A stretch of DNA of 42,181 nt from JAVVUJ01 sp964461765 (GCA_964461765.1 CAYWVS010000021.1:1-42181); one strand, 5' to 3'. Shown: positions 15,571 through 25,338, counted from the stretch's first letter. A program made the numbers and translations. The notes: generated by a model from the sequence alone, not told the origin.

Positions 15571-18396
15571 TTATTCTTTAATAAACTCTTTGTATAGTTC
15601 ATCAGCCTTTGCAGCCTCTTGATGGTGAACTTCATAGCTTCCATCCTGAGGAATAGTAACATCTTCTAAAACTTCTTCATGTTTTTCTAAAGTGTTTCCT
15701 AAATACTTTTCATTGCTGTCAAAGTGTTCTTCTTTTTTTGCTTCCGGCTCTGATTGCTTAGGTTGTTTCTGCTCTTTTATGGCGGCTTGTGCAGCAGCTA
15801 ATCTTGCGATAGGTACTCTGAATGGGGAACAGGAAACGTATTGTAAACCTACATTGTGACAGAATTCCACTGAAGATGGATCCCCACCGTGTTCACCGCA
15901 AATACCTAAGTGAATGTCAGGTCTGGTCTTTTTACCCAATTCCACTGCCATTTTTACCAGTTTGCCAACGCCTTCTTGGTCTAATCTCGCAAATGGATCA
16001 TTTTCATAGATTTTTTTATCATAGTAAGAACCTAAGAAGGAGCCTGCATCATCACGGCTGAAACCGAAGGTCATCTGGGTCAAATCGTTGGTACCGAAGG
16101 AGAAGAACTCTGCTTCTGTAGCAATTCGATCCGCAGTTAATGCAGCTCTAGGAATTTCAATCATGGTTCCTACCAAATATTTTAAGTTAGCACCTTCTCT
16201 TGCAATAATAGCATCGGCGGTATCTGTTACGATCTTCTTAACATATGCCAGTTCCTTAACTTCTCCAACCAATGGAATCATGATTTCAGGAACCATCTTC
16301 CATTCAGGATGTGCCTTTTGAACGTTTAATGCTGCTTGAATCACAGCGGTGGTCTGCATTTCAGCGATTTCAGGATAAGATACTGCCAGTCTGCATCCTC
16401 TGTGTCCCATCATTGGATTGAACTCGTGGAGAGAAGAGATGATTTGCTTTAACTCAGCTACTTCAATGTTCATATCCTTGGCTAAAGCTTCGATATCTCC
16501 TTCTTCTGTTGGCAGGAATTCATGTAAAGGTGGATCTAAGAAACGAATAGTAACAGGATAACCCTTCATAGCTGTATAAATACCTTCAAAGTCGGTTTGC
16601 TGCATAGGCAACAGCTTGGCAAGAGCCGCTCTTCGCTGTTCCTCTGTGCTAGAAACGATCATTTCTCTCATGGCAGAAATTCTTTCAGAATCAAAGAACA
16701 TGTGTTCTGTTCTGCAAAGTCCTATTCCCTGAGCTCCGAATTCTATAGCTTGAGCCGCATCCTTTGGAGTATCTGCATTGGTTCTAACCTTTAGAGTTCT
16801 CATGCTGTCAGCCCAATTCATAATTCTGTCAAAGTCCCCTGAAATGGAAGCTTCCACCGTTTTAATGGCTTCTCCATAAATATTCCCTGTGGAACCGTCT
16901 AAGGAAATATAATCTCCTTCATTAAAGGTCTTTCCGCCCAAAGTGAATACTTTGTTGTGCTCATCGATGGCGATTTCACCACATCCTGATACGCAGCAAG
17001 TACCCATTCCTCTGGCTACTACTGCGGCGTGAGAAGTCATACCGCCTCGAACTGTAAGGATTCCTTCTGCATAATGCATTCCTTCGATATCTTCAGGTGA
17101 AGTTTCCAATCTTACAAGGATCACCTTGGCTTTTTTGTTTACAGTCCAATCAGTAGCATCCTCTGCCGTAAACACAACTTGACCGCAAGCAGCACCCGGT
17201 GATGCAGGAAGTCCTTTTCCGATAGGTTGTGCAGCCTTTAATGCAGTAGCATCAAATTGTGGGTGCAACAGAGCATCCAACTGCTTAGGATCAATCATGG
17301 CTACAGCTTCTTTTTCTGTAATCATCTTTTCATCCACTAAATCACAAGCAATCTTTAAAGCAGCAGCTGCAGTTCTCTTACCATTTCTGGTTTGAAGCAT
17401 ATAAAGCTTGCCTTCTTCTATGGTAAATTCCATATCCTGCATATCTCTGTAGTGTTTTTCCAAGCGGTCTACAATTTCACAGAATTGATTATATACCGCA
17501 GGATTTTGATCCTTTAGTTGATCTATGGTCAAAGGAGTACGAACACCGGCTACTACGTCCTCTCCCTGTGCATTCATCAAATATTCACCGTAAAGCTTTG
17601 GCTCTCCTGTAGATGGGTTTCTGGAGAAGGCTACTCCTGTACCGGAGGTATCTCCCATGTTTCCAAATACCATGGCTTGCACGTTTACGGCTGTACCCCA
17701 ATCTCCGGGGATATCGTTCATTCTTCTATAGTAGATGGCTCGTGGATTGTTCCATGAACGGAATACTGCCTTAATGGCTCCCATGAGCTGTTCTACAGGA
17801 TCTGCCGGGAAATCTGCACCAATCTTAGACTTATATTCTTCTTTAAAAAGTCTAGCGAGCTCTTTTAAGTCATTGGCATCCAACTCTGTATCCTGAGTTA
17901 CGCCTTTCTTCTCCTTCATCTCATCGATGAGCTTTTCAAAGTAAGCCTTGCCCACTTCCATAACTACGTCAGAATACATTTGAATAAATCTTCTGTAAGA
18001 GTCATAAGCAAAACGTGGGTTGCCTGTCTTCTTAGCAAAGCTTTCTACAACTACATCATTTAAACCTAAATTTAATATGGTATCCATCATTCCGGGCATG
18101 GATGCTCTGGATCCGGATCTTACGGAAACTAACAGCGGATTTTCTAAGTCCCCAAATTTCTTTCCTGTAATCTTTTCCATCTCTCCTATGTACGTCATGA
18201 TTTCTTTTTGAATATCGTCGTTGATTTGTTCTCCATCGTTATAATACTGAGTACAGGCCTCAGTTGTAATGGTAAATCCTTGAGGTACAGGCATTCCCAA
18301 ACTGGTCATTTCTGCCAAATTAGCACCTTTTCCACCTAATAAATCCCTCATGGATCCATTTCCTTCACTAAAAAGATAAACAAATTTTTTTCCCAT
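15571..18396 (-). CDS. ppdK: Pyruvate, phosphate dikinase
   Basis: PpdK interconverts pyruvate + ATP + Pi and PEP + AMP + PPi, and in anaerobes often works in glycolysis or gluconeogenesis. Domains in order: the ATP-grasp domain (GGKGANLAEMTSLGMPVPQGF ... SVRSGSRASMPGMMDT), the swivelling phospho-His domain with GGMTSHAAVVARGMG, and the PEP/pyruvate barrel (RTEHMF, GTNDLTQMTFG, HLGICGEHGGDP). After the usual end (ARLAAAQAAIKE) comes an extra acidic tail of about 66 residues, so the protein has 941 residues against roughly 880. The ATG at 18396 has AAGGAGTGAAAAC before it; the reading from 18429 lacks a site. Confidence 0.96.
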   Translation of the reverse strand: MGKKFVYLFSEGNGSMRDLLGGKGANLAEMTSLGMPVPQGFTITTEACTQYYNDGEQINDDIQKEIMTYIGEMEKITGKKFGDLENPLLVSVRSGSRASMPGMMDTILNLGLNDVVVESFAKKTGNPRFAYDSYRRFIQMYSDVVMEVGKAYFEKLIDEMKEKKGVTQDTELDANDLKELARLFKEEYKSKIGADFPADPVEQLMGAIKAVFRSWNNPRAIYYRRMNDIPGDWGTAVNVQAMVFGNMGDTSGTGVAFSRNPSTGEPKLYGEYLMNAQGEDVVAGVRTPLTIDQLKDQNPAVYNQFCEIVDRLEKHYRDMQDMEFTIEEGKLYMLQTRNGKRTAAAALKIACDLVDEKMITEKEAVAMIDPKQLDALLHPQFDATALKAAQPIGKGLPASPGAACGQVVFTAEDATDWTVNKKAKVILVRLETSPEDIEGMHYAEGILTVRGGMTSHAAVVARGMGTCCVSGCGEIAIDEHNKVFTLGGKTFNEGDYISLDGSTGNIYGEAIKTVEASISGDFDRIMNWADSMRTLKVRTNADTPKDAAQAIEFGAQGIGLCRTEHMFFDSERISAMREMIVSSTEEQRRAALAKLLPMQQTDFEGIYTAMKGYPVTIRFLDPPLHEFLPTEEGDIEALAKDMNIEVAELKQIISSLHEFNPMMGHRGCRLAVSYPEIAEMQTTAVIQAALNVQKAHPEWKMVPEIMIPLVGEVKELAYVKKIVTDTADAIIAREGANLKYLVGTMIEIPRAALTADRIATEAEFFSFGTNDLTQMTFGFSRDDAGSFLGSYYDKKIYENDPFARLDQEGVGKLVKMAVELGKKTRPDIHLGICGEHGGDPSSVEFCHNVGLQYVSCSPFRVPIARLAAAQAAIKEQKQPKQSEPEAKKEEHFDSNEKYLGNTLEKHEEVLEDVTIPQDGSYEVHHQEAAKADELYKEFIKE

Positions 18397-18426
18397 GTTT
18401 TCACTCCTTCTGTATCTTATAAAAGT

Positions 18427-18464
18427 CATTTGGAAAAAATGGGTATTACCATTTTTTCCAAATG
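18427..18464 (-). terminator. Long inverted repeat between glyS and ppdK
   Basis: Arms of 16 bp (18427-18442 and 18449-18464) are perfectly complementary around a six-base loop. It begins 8 bp after the glyS stop and would form a hairpin at the end of glyS mRNA. The T run lies within the stem (ATTTTTT) rather than after it, so termination may be partial; it could also protect the mRNA end. Confidence 0.5.
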
Positions 18465-18471
18465 TAATTGA

Positions 18472-19875
18472 TTAAAATATCAGCTTTTCTTCTATATAGG
18501 ATTTCAGTTCTGCGATTGGAATTCTCACTTGATCCATGGTATCTCTGTCTCTTACCGTTACACATTGATCATTTTCTGTGTCAAAGTCCACGGTTATGCA
18601 GAAAGGTGTTCCAATTTCATCCCCTCTTCTATAGCGTTTTCCAATGCTACCTGGTACATCGTAGTCAACCATAAAATGCTTAGATAGGTCTTCATGAATC
18701 TTTTCTGCTAAATCGCATTGTTTTTTGGTCAGTGGCAACACTGCTGCCTTAAAAGGAGCCAATGCAGGATGGAAGCGCATAACAGTTCTCACATCCTCTT
18801 TTCCGTTGGCATCTGTCAACACCTCTTCATCATAAGCCTCCACCAAGAATGCCAAAGTAACACGATCGGCACCTAAGGAAGGTTCGATACAATATGGTAC
18901 GTATTTTTCATTGGTCTCAGGATCCTGATAGCTCATATCCTGACCGGAATGCTCTATATGCTGTTTCAGGTCAAAGTCTGTTCTGTCGGCAATGCCCCAA
19001 AGCTCACCCCAACCAAAGGGGAAGAGGTATTCGATATCCGTGGTAGCATTGCTGTAGTGAGATAATTCTTCTTTTTCGTGATCTCTCATTTTGATGTTCT
19101 CGGGCTTCATTCCCAAACTTAATAACCAGTTCTGGCAATAATCCTTCCAATAACTGAACCACTCTAAATCTGTGCCGGGCTTGCAGAAAAATTCAAGTTC
19201 CATCTGCTCAAATTCTCTGGTTCTAAAGGTGAAGTTCCCAGGAGTTATCTCATTTCTAAAGGATTTTCCCACTTGGGCAATTCCAAAGGGAATCTTCTTT
19301 CTGGAGGTTCTCTGAACAGCTTTAAAGTTTACAAAGATTCCTTGGGCTGTTTCAGGTCTCAGATAGATTTCTGCCTGAGAGTCCTCTGTGACACCCTGAA
19401 AGGTTTTAAACATCAAGTTAAACTTCCTAATGGAAGTAAAGTCAGATTTTCCGCAGTCAGGACAAGGGATGCTTTTTTCTTTTATAAAGCCCTCCAACTT
19501 TTCATTGGACCAACCATCTACGGTTACTGTCATCTGATCTGATTCCTTAATAAAATCCTCAATCAGCTTATCAGCTCTGAATCTGGCCTTGCAGCCTTTA
19601 CAGTCGATGAGGGGATCTGCAAATCCTCCTACGTGACCTGACGCTACCCAAGCCTTGGGATTCATCAGGATGGCCGCATCCAGTCCTACGTTAAACTTGG
19701 ATTCCTGCACAAATTTTTTCCACCATGCTTTTTTAACATTATTCTTCAGTTCCACGCCTACGGGACCATAATCCCATGTGTTTGCCAAGCCACCGTATAT
19801 GTCGGAACCCGGAAACACAAAGCCTCTGGACTTTGCTAATGCTGTAATTTTATCCATGGAAAAGTTGTTGCTCAT
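18472..19875 (-). CDS. glyS: Glycyl-tRNA synthetase (dimeric, eukaryote/archaea-like type)
   Basis: The enzyme charges tRNA-Gly with glycine. The 467-residue class II protein begins with ITALAKSRGFVFPGSDIYGGLANTWDYGPVGVELKNN, motif 1 of the single-chain dimeric type, and has motif 2 (GKSFRNEITPGNFTFRTREFEQMELEFF), motif 3 (EPSLGADR) and a C-terminal anticodon-binding domain (PFKAAVLPLTKKQ). It differs from the alpha/beta tetrameric GlyQS enzyme found in many bacteria. GGCGG stands before the ATG. I see no T-box leader in the 45 bp upstream. Confidence 0.96.
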   Translation of the reverse strand: MSNNFSMDKITALAKSRGFVFPGSDIYGGLANTWDYGPVGVELKNNVKKAWWKKFVQESKFNVGLDAAILMNPKAWVASGHVGGFADPLIDCKGCKARFRADKLIEDFIKESDQMTVTVDGWSNEKLEGFIKEKSIPCPDCGKSDFTSIRKFNLMFKTFQGVTEDSQAEIYLRPETAQGIFVNFKAVQRTSRKKIPFGIAQVGKSFRNEITPGNFTFRTREFEQMELEFFCKPGTDLEWFSYWKDYCQNWLLSLGMKPENIKMRDHEKEELSHYSNATTDIEYLFPFGWGELWGIADRTDFDLKQHIEHSGQDMSYQDPETNEKYVPYCIEPSLGADRVTLAFLVEAYDEEVLTDANGKEDVRTVMRFHPALAPFKAAVLPLTKKQCDLAEKIHEDLSKHFMVDYDVPGSIGKRYRRGDEIGTPFCITVDFDTENDQCVTVRDRDTMDQVRIPIAELKSYIEEKLIF

Positions 19876-19920
19876 TATTACTTACCGCCTTCTTTACTTT
19901 TTCTTAATTATCGTTTATAT

Positions 19921-20490
19921 TTAATCTTCGTATTCTACTTCATCATGACTGTCATCATCTTTTTTGCTGGTCATATTGTGAATTGTTTCAGAAGCTTTGT
20001 CCTTTACTGTATAGATTACATCAGCACTCTTTGACTTAACTTCATCTGCCATGACGGATCCCTTTTCTTTCACAGCGGCAAAAGCATCGTTAGCTCTATC
20101 GCTGATATCGATGATTTCTCCATCATCCTTCACCAATTCGATAACACATTTAGTACCAAAGCAAGCGATGACTCCGGCTACAGCAGCCCAGGGAGCAATC
20201 ACAGTGCCTACAATCCCTACATTTACAGGTAAATTCAATACGGTTTCATCATTCTTTTTAATGCTGATTTTGGAAACATTTCCTTTTTTAACAGCTTCCT
20301 TTACCTTTTCCACAACGGAGTTTACTTTGTCACCTAAGTTTCCTTTTGCAGTAAAATCAATGGATTCCTCGATATCGATGATGGCATCCACAACACTTCC
20401 ATTGGCTTTTTCCAAGGCTTCCTTTGCTTCCTTATAACTTACACCTGTTCTGTCTTTCACCAATTCAATTTTTTCTAATGTAATTTCCAT
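19921..20490 (-). CDS. DUF4342 protein with an N-terminal UBA-like domain
   Basis: The first 45 residues (TLEKIELVKDRTGVSYKEAKEALEKANGSVVDAIIDIEE) resemble the UBA/EF-Ts N-terminal fold. A DUF4342 segment follows (VEKVKEAVKKGNVSKISIKKNDETVLNLPVNVGIVGTVIAPWAAVAGVIACFGTKCVIELVKDDGE) with one hydrophobic stretch that may sit in the membrane. The last 60 residues are a charged, helical tail ending in Asp/Glu. Function unknown. It lies between recO and glyS on the same strand. Confidence 0.75.
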   Translation of the reverse strand: MEITLEKIELVKDRTGVSYKEAKEALEKANGSVVDAIIDIEESIDFTAKGNLGDKVNSVVEKVKEAVKKGNVSKISIKKNDETVLNLPVNVGIVGTVIAPWAAVAGVIACFGTKCVIELVKDDGEIIDISDRANDAFAAVKEKGSVMADEVKSKSADVIYTVKDKASETIHNMTSKKDDDSHDEVEYED

Positions 20491-20526
20491 TTAAATACCT
20501 CACTTTCATCCGATTTAATCGGTTTT

Positions 20527-21285
20527 TTAAGAATTAAGATTGATAAAGTTTTCACTTTTTAGGTTACTAATATCAAGATGATAGGCTATATATAATTTAA
20601 GAATCTTTTGCAGATATAATAATGCATTGTCGTTTAAAGCTAAACCTTTAAAATTTTTTACAGAGTTTTCTGAAATATACTGCAATATATTGATTATATC
20701 AAAGCTATTTTTAAAAATCAATGTTTCATTTTCCAAATTTTGAATCTTTTGAAGGCAATTTATGCATAATCCCCCCCCATTTTTCACATCCAGATAGTCC
20801 GGCTTTTCCTTAGAGCCACAACGGACACAGACATTAAGTTCCGGCATACATCCTGTGATCTGCAAAGCTTTGATAGTAAAAGCCACCACAATGGTTTCGT
20901 ATTTTTTCGTTCTAACCTCCATGATTTGAAAAAAGTCCACCAAGGTTTCAAAAAGCTTTGGAGATGGCGCTCCTTCTTCTAATAGTCTCTCCGTAAATTC
21001 TAAAATATATGAGCATGCCATATATTTTTCAACATCCTCACCAATTTTAAAGTAACTTTGGATCACTTCACCGCTGTTGATATGAAACATGTCTCTGTTT
21101 TTATAGAGCTCATATCTACCGTAGGTAAAGGGTCTCATGGCCAAGGCCGCCTTCCCCTTTCCTTTTTCGTTGATGTTGGTTCCTGCGCTGATCTTACCGA
21201 ATTTTTTAGAGAACAATAAAATCATTCTGCGACCATTGGTGGTTTTAATTTGCTTAAAGACCAACCCCTCTGTATCTGTATACAT
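20527..21285 (-). CDS. recO: DNA repair protein RecO
   Basis: RecO loads RecA onto SSB-coated single-stranded DNA together with RecR. The 252-residue protein has the N-terminal OB fold (TDTEGLVFKQIKTTNGRRMILLFSKKFGKISAGTNI), the helical middle, and a four-cysteine zinc finger (CVRCGSKEKPDY ... GGGLCINC). The length is usual. AAAGGTAGGAA precedes the ATG. It follows era on the same strand, as in many Firmicutes. Confidence 0.95.
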   Translation of the reverse strand: MYTDTEGLVFKQIKTTNGRRMILLFSKKFGKISAGTNINEKGKGKAALAMRPFTYGRYELYKNRDMFHINSGEVIQSYFKIGEDVEKYMACSYILEFTERLLEEGAPSPKLFETLVDFFQIMEVRTKKYETIVVAFTIKALQITGCMPELNVCVRCGSKEKPDYLDVKNGGGLCINCLQKIQNLENETLIFKNSFDIINILQYISENSVKNFKGLALNDNALLYLQKILKLYIAYHLDISNLKSENFINLNS

Positions 21286-21305
21286 TTCCTACCTTTTTTC
21301 CGGTT

Positions 21306-22187
21306 CTAACTCTTATACCCAAAGCTATGGAGAGCAAAATCATTATCTCTCCAGTTTTCCTTCACCTTTACAAAGAGCTCCAAAAACACCTTTGTGCCCA
21401 GAAGACCTTCCATTTCCAAACGGGCACTCTTCCCGATTCCCTTTAGCTTCTTTCCTTCTTTTCCTATGATAATGCCTTTGTGAGATTTCTTTTCGCAGTA
21501 AATGATTGCACCGATCTTGGTCAGCTTAGTTCCCTCTTCATAACTCTCTATATCGATGGCCACTCCATGAGGCACTTCCTCTTCTAAAAATAAAAGTACC
21601 TTTTCTCTGATGATTTCGCTTACAATAAACCTTTCCGGATGATCCGTCACCATATCCTCAGGAAAATACATGGGACCTTCTGTCAAAAACCCTTCCAATG
21701 TGTTTAAAACCACATCCACATTCTGACCATCTTTTGCAACAATGCCGATGATTTCCTGAAAAATACCCATTTTGTCATATTCTTCATAGATAGTTTTATA
21801 CTTTTCCGGATTCATGGTATCCATCTTATTGATCAATAAAATTTTCGGAGTATTTACTTCCTTTAAAAGGTCTGTGATGTAGGCATCCCCCGGTCCTGCG
21901 GAAAGGCTGTCGTCAACCAAAAATAGGATGACATCCACCTCGTGAAAGGTGTTTAAAGCCATCTCTGTCATTGCGTTACCTAACTTAGTTCTGGGTTTAT
22001 GGATTCCCGGGGTATCGAGAAATACCATCTGGCACTGTTGACCTTTGGTATAGATGCCCCTGATACTGTTTCTGGTAGTTTGTGGTTTATCTGTTGTAAT
22101 GGCGATCTTTTCGCCTAAAATGCTGTTTAATAAGGTGGATTTCCCCACATTGGGTCTGCCGATAATGCTCACAAAGCCTGATTTCAT
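21306..22187 (-). CDS. era: GTPase Era
   Basis: Era is an essential GTPase that binds 16S rRNA and helps mature the 30S subunit. The 293-residue protein shows G1 GRPNVGKST, G2 within TDKPQTTRNSIRG, G3 DTPGIHKP and G4 NKMD. A C-terminal KH domain has IGKEGKKLKGIGKSARLEME. The ATG lies 6 bp after the cdd stop, and GGAGA at the cdd end serves as ribosome binding site, so the two are coupled. Confidence 0.97.
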   Translation of the reverse strand: MKSGFVSIIGRPNVGKSTLLNSILGEKIAITTDKPQTTRNSIRGIYTKGQQCQMVFLDTPGIHKPRTKLGNAMTEMALNTFHEVDVILFLVDDSLSAGPGDAYITDLLKEVNTPKILLINKMDTMNPEKYKTIYEEYDKMGIFQEIIGIVAKDGQNVDVVLNTLEGFLTEGPMYFPEDMVTDHPERFIVSEIIREKVLLFLEEEVPHGVAIDIESYEEGTKLTKIGAIIYCEKKSHKGIIIGKEGKKLKGIGKSARLEMEGLLGTKVFLELFVKVKENWRDNDFALHSFGYKS

Positions 22188-22193
22188 CTAATC

Positions 22194-22577
22194 TTATTTC
22201 TCCAATCTAAATCCATGGGTCAAAAGCTCCGTTATCTTTGCAACGTGCAGCTCTTCCCCTGTAACACTAGTGATGATGTCCAAATCATCACCAAATTCAA
22301 ACATAAATTGTCTACAAATCCCACAGGGATACGCTTCTCCTCCTGAAGAGGCTACGGCTATGGCTCTAAAGCTTCTATAACCTTCAGATACAGCTTTGAC
22401 AAATGCAGTTCTTTCAGCACAAATAGTGGCACCAAAGGAAGCGTTTTCCACATTGACACCTGTGAACACTTCTCCCGTATCCGTCAAAAGAGCCGCACCT
22501 ACTTGAAAGCCTGAATAGGGGGCGTATGCCTTGGGCAGCATCTCCACTGCAATTTGATATAATTGAGAATACTCCAC
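22194..22577 (-). CDS. cdd: Cytidine deaminase
   Basis: Cdd hydrolyses cytidine and deoxycytidine to uridine forms in pyrimidine salvage. The 127-residue protein has the active-site ENASFGATICAERTAF (zinc Cys and catalytic Glu) and the second zinc motif PCGICRQ. The start is the GTG at 22577, preceded by a full AAGGAGG seven to eight bases upstream; the frame stays open to 22652, but those 25 hydrophobic residues are not part of the family and have no ribosome binding site. Confidence 0.95.
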   Translation of the reverse strand: MEYSQLYQIAVEMLPKAYAPYSGFQVGAALLTDTGEVFTGVNVENASFGATICAERTAFVKAVSEGYRSFRAIAVASSGGEAYPCGICRQFMFEFGDDLDIITSVTGEELHVAKITELLTHGFRLEK

Positions 22578-22707
22578 GTTTACCTCCTTGCAATTCCTTG
22601 TTCTGGTAAATATTATAGATATTATAGATATTAAGCTTATAAAAATATTCAATTTAAAGCTAAGTTTAAATAATACTTTTTATCATTATGCCTAATAAAA
22701 TTATTCT

Positions 22708-23163
22708 TTAGTCTCTTACCAGACCTATGGATTTCATAATCTTTTCTTCCATTTCACGCATCTCCAACCTGTCGGATTCTTCCTGGTGGTCATACCCCAG
22801 AAGGTGGAACAGGCTATGTACGAATAAGTACACTAGCTCCCGCTCACCTGTGTGACCGTACTCTTCCGCTTGGAGCAATGCCTGCTCGGGACAGATGACT
22901 ACGTCGCCTATAAGCACAGGCTTGTCCGTTGGAATAGGCTCATCGTCTTCATACTGAGGAAAGGATAATACATCCGTAACAGAATTTTTTCCACGATAAA
23001 TACCGTTAAGTTCTTTGATTTCTTCTTGACTTACAAAAGAAACACTTACGTCGATTTTAGATGGGTCAAATCCTTCTTCAATTGCCACTGCTTCTCCTGC
23101 CCGAATCATGGAATCCACCACTTTTTGCCCAGGCATTCTGTCTTCGCTGAATGTAATGTTCAT
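22708..23163 (-). CDS. ybeY: Endoribonuclease YbeY (16S rRNA maturation)
   Basis: YbeY is a zinc-dependent RNase active in 16S rRNA 3'-end processing and ribosome quality control. The 151-residue protein carries the metal motif HSLFHLLGYDH, a variant of the usual HGxLHLxGYDH, with the preceding TDVLSFPQYEDD and GDVVICPEQA segments. GAGGAG precedes the ATG, and the gene begins 5 bp after phoH. Confidence 0.95.
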   Translation of the reverse strand: MNITFSEDRMPGQKVVDSMIRAGEAVAIEEGFDPSKIDVSVSFVSQEEIKELNGIYRGKNSVTDVLSFPQYEDDEPIPTDKPVLIGDVVICPEQALLQAEEYGHTGERELVYLFVHSLFHLLGYDHQEESDRLEMREMEEKIMKSIGLVRD

Positions 23164-23168
23164 AGCCC

Positions 23169-24152
23169 TTACTCCTCATCTTCATCATTAAATTGTTTTT
23201 CATATCTATCATAAGCATTGATGATTTTTTTCACTAAAGGATGCCTCACCACGTCCACATCCTTTAGAAAGCAGAAATCAATTCCATTCACATTTTCTAA
23301 AGCACGGATAGCGTGAATCAGCCCTGATTCTTTTCCTTTAGGCAAATCAACCTGGGTAATATCTCCTGTAATCACAGCCTTTGATCCAAAACCCAACCTG
23401 GTAAGGAACATCTTCATTTGCTCTCTCGTAGTATTTTGGGCTTCATCTAATATAATGAAGGAATTGTCCAAGGTTCTGCCCCTCATATATGCTAAGGGCA
23501 CCACCTCAATGACTTCCTTTTCCTTCAGTCTCAAAGCACTTTCCCTACCCAAAATTTCATACAGTGCGTCGTAAAGGGGGCGTAAATACGGATCCACCTT
23601 TTCCTGAAGGTCCCCCGGTAGGAAACCCAATCGTTCTCCCGCTTCCACAGCAGGGCGAGCCAAGATAATTTTCAACACCTCTTTGTTTTTAAAGGCACTG
23701 ATGGCCATGGCTACTGCGATATATGTTTTTCCTGTGCCGGCAGGTCCTACTCCAAAGACTACATCCTTTGCCCTGATGCTCTTTACATAGGAGGCCTGTC
23801 CAAAGGTTTTTGCCTTAAGAGGCTTTCCTCTGTGAGTAAAGCAAATAATATCCTGGTGGGTATTGGTGTTTCTGTAGGAGACTCCCTCCTTATGAAGGTT
23901 AATCACGTAATGGATCTTCTGTGTATCCAGAGTTTCTCCTGAACGTATGATATATAATAACTCTTCCAAAAGCTTTTCGACAGACTCTGCATCCTTACCC
24001 TGAATGAGAATTTCATCCTGCCTTAAAACAAGCTCTACATCAAAGCTTTCCTTTAGGATGTTCAGGTTTCCATCCAGGTTGCCGAAAAGTTGGTTTAAAC
24101 CGTCTTCTTCATCAATTTTCATTCTAATTTCATTGTTCTGCGGGTGTTCCAA
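23169..24152 (-). CDS. phoH: PhoH-like ATPase
   Basis: PhoH-family P-loop ATPases are RNA-associated and usually lie next to ybeY. The protein has an N-terminal KH-like region (LFGNLDGNLNILKESFDVELVLRQDEILIQG), Walker A GVGPAGTGKTYIAVA and Walker B FIILDEAQNTT. The open frame extends to 24203, but I prefer the TTG at 24152, which has GGAGG nine bases before it and gives a 327-residue protein; this overlaps yqfD by 23 bp. An ATG at 24122, just after the yqfD stop, is a further option but lacks a good site. Confidence 0.93.
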   Translation of the reverse strand: MEHPQNNEIRMKIDEEDGLNQLFGNLDGNLNILKESFDVELVLRQDEILIQGKDAESVEKLLEELLYIIRSGETLDTQKIHYVINLHKEGVSYRNTNTHQDIICFTHRGKPLKAKTFGQASYVKSIRAKDVVFGVGPAGTGKTYIAVAMAISAFKNKEVLKIILARPAVEAGERLGFLPGDLQEKVDPYLRPLYDALYEILGRESALRLKEKEVIEVVPLAYMRGRTLDNSFIILDEAQNTTREQMKMFLTRLGFGSKAVITGDITQVDLPKGKESGLIHAIRALENVNGIDFCFLKDVDVVRHPLVKKIINAYDRYEKQFNDEDEE

Positions 24153-25338
24153 TAGCAATTTCCTCCTCTGTGCCAATATCCTCTCTAACCTCAACGAGAG
24201 CACTTACTTCTATTATATTGATTTTTGGGTTAAACTTCAAACTTTTATTTAAAATTTCCGAGGTTTCCGAAATATTTTTTTTCATAAAGGTTCTCAAAAT
24301 TTGATTTGCATTTTTTTCAATATCCTTTTGACTTCGTTCTTTTCTCGTTAGTTCCACCTCTGAACCTTTGCCCCAGGATAAACGTAAATAAAAAGGGGCT
24401 CTGATTTCTAAAAGCTTCATTTCATTATATACCCAGCTTTCCCAATTTGCAAAGGTATCAACAGTATTTATTTGAAAATCTGCAATCCTTAGATTAAATC
24501 CATAGATTTTTTTTCCCGTAGGCTCCTTGATAAGGTCATATTTGTCTATGTAAAAGCCGTAATGATAGGGAACTCTGGCTATGACTTCTCCCTCAGCGTG
24601 AACATATCTTTCCGCCATTTGGCTTTCCGGTGTACCATAGGCGGTGCTTTCTATGGGGTAAATACCGGATATGACAGTCTCCCCCGGAGCGATAAATGCA
24701 CCATCTGTAACCACGGGGCGACCCATTCTGGCAATTGTATGCTCCACCATTCCGTATTTTTTGGCCACGATATTGCAAGGAACCAGAGAAGAAACCTTCT
24801 TTTCGATAAATGGAGTTTCTACAATTTCTACATTTAGCAGATTACCTTTTACATTTATTCCTACCCAGGAAACATTTCCCAGTTCCGAATAAAGTCGAGC
24901 CTTGATTTCTCCGATATCAAAGTTTTTTCTGCAGCCTTCATAAATTCCTGCTTCTTTTAGCTTCTCTCTCACATAGGTTTCTGTATTTTGTTCGTAGCCC
25001 GTGATTCTGATTTCAGAGATAAACAGCCCTTGTAAATAGAGAAAAAATATAAAAATTAATACCCCTACCACCATGGATTTTTTACTCAAAAGGCTTTTTA
25101 TAGCAGGTCTATACCCTTTGTCCCTAAGGACAGTAACCTTATATTGATTTCTGGCTAGCCTTAAAAGTCTGGGGTAGTCCCCTTCTTTGACGGTTGCCTG
25201 CAATTCCATAGAGCTTACCATGATTACATCTAAAAAATAAATGTCCTCCTTTGCACAGACGGATAGCAAATGATGAAGCTTAAACCCTTCAATTTTAATT
25301 GTCTTCCGATGTTCGGAAAAGCTGTTTCCCCTAGCCAT
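24130..25338 (-). CDS. yqfD: Sporulation protein YqfD
   Basis: YqfD is a conserved endospore-former membrane protein of the sporulation programme. The 402-residue protein has a cytoplasmic N-terminal domain, one membrane segment at about 88-107 (SMVVGVLIFIFFLYLQGLFI), and an outer part with FtsQ/POTRA-like strands (ISEIRITGYEQNTETYVREKLKEAGIYEGC) and GRPVVTDGAFIAPGETVISG. Its ATG overlaps the yqfC stop by 8 bp with GGGGAGG before it. It is the B. subtilis-like yqfC-yqfD-phoH order. Confidence 0.92.
   Translation of the reverse strand: MARGNSFSEHRKTIKIEGFKLHHLLSVCAKEDIYFLDVIMVSSMELQATVKEGDYPRLLRLARNQYKVTVLRDKGYRPAIKSLLSKKSMVVGVLIFIFFLYLQGLFISEIRITGYEQNTETYVREKLKEAGIYEGCRKNFDIGEIKARLYSELGNVSWVGINVKGNLLNVEIVETPFIEKKVSSLVPCNIVAKKYGMVEHTIARMGRPVVTDGAFIAPGETVISGIYPIESTAYGTPESQMAERYVHAEGEVIARVPYHYGFYIDKYDLIKEPTGKKIYGFNLRIADFQINTVDTFANWESWVYNEMKLLEIRAPFYLRLSWGKGSEVELTRKERSQKDIEKNANQILRTFMKKNISETSEILNKSLKFNPKINIIEVSALVEVREDIGTEEEIAIGTPAEQ

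Noticed and set aside
19876..19920. T-box leader for glyS
   Set aside because: The space to the preceding gene is only 45 bp and contains no T-box motif or terminator.
24593..24892. Extra open frames on both strands opposite yqfD
   Set aside because: They are shadows of the conserved yqfD coding sequence without ribosome binding sites or recognisable products.
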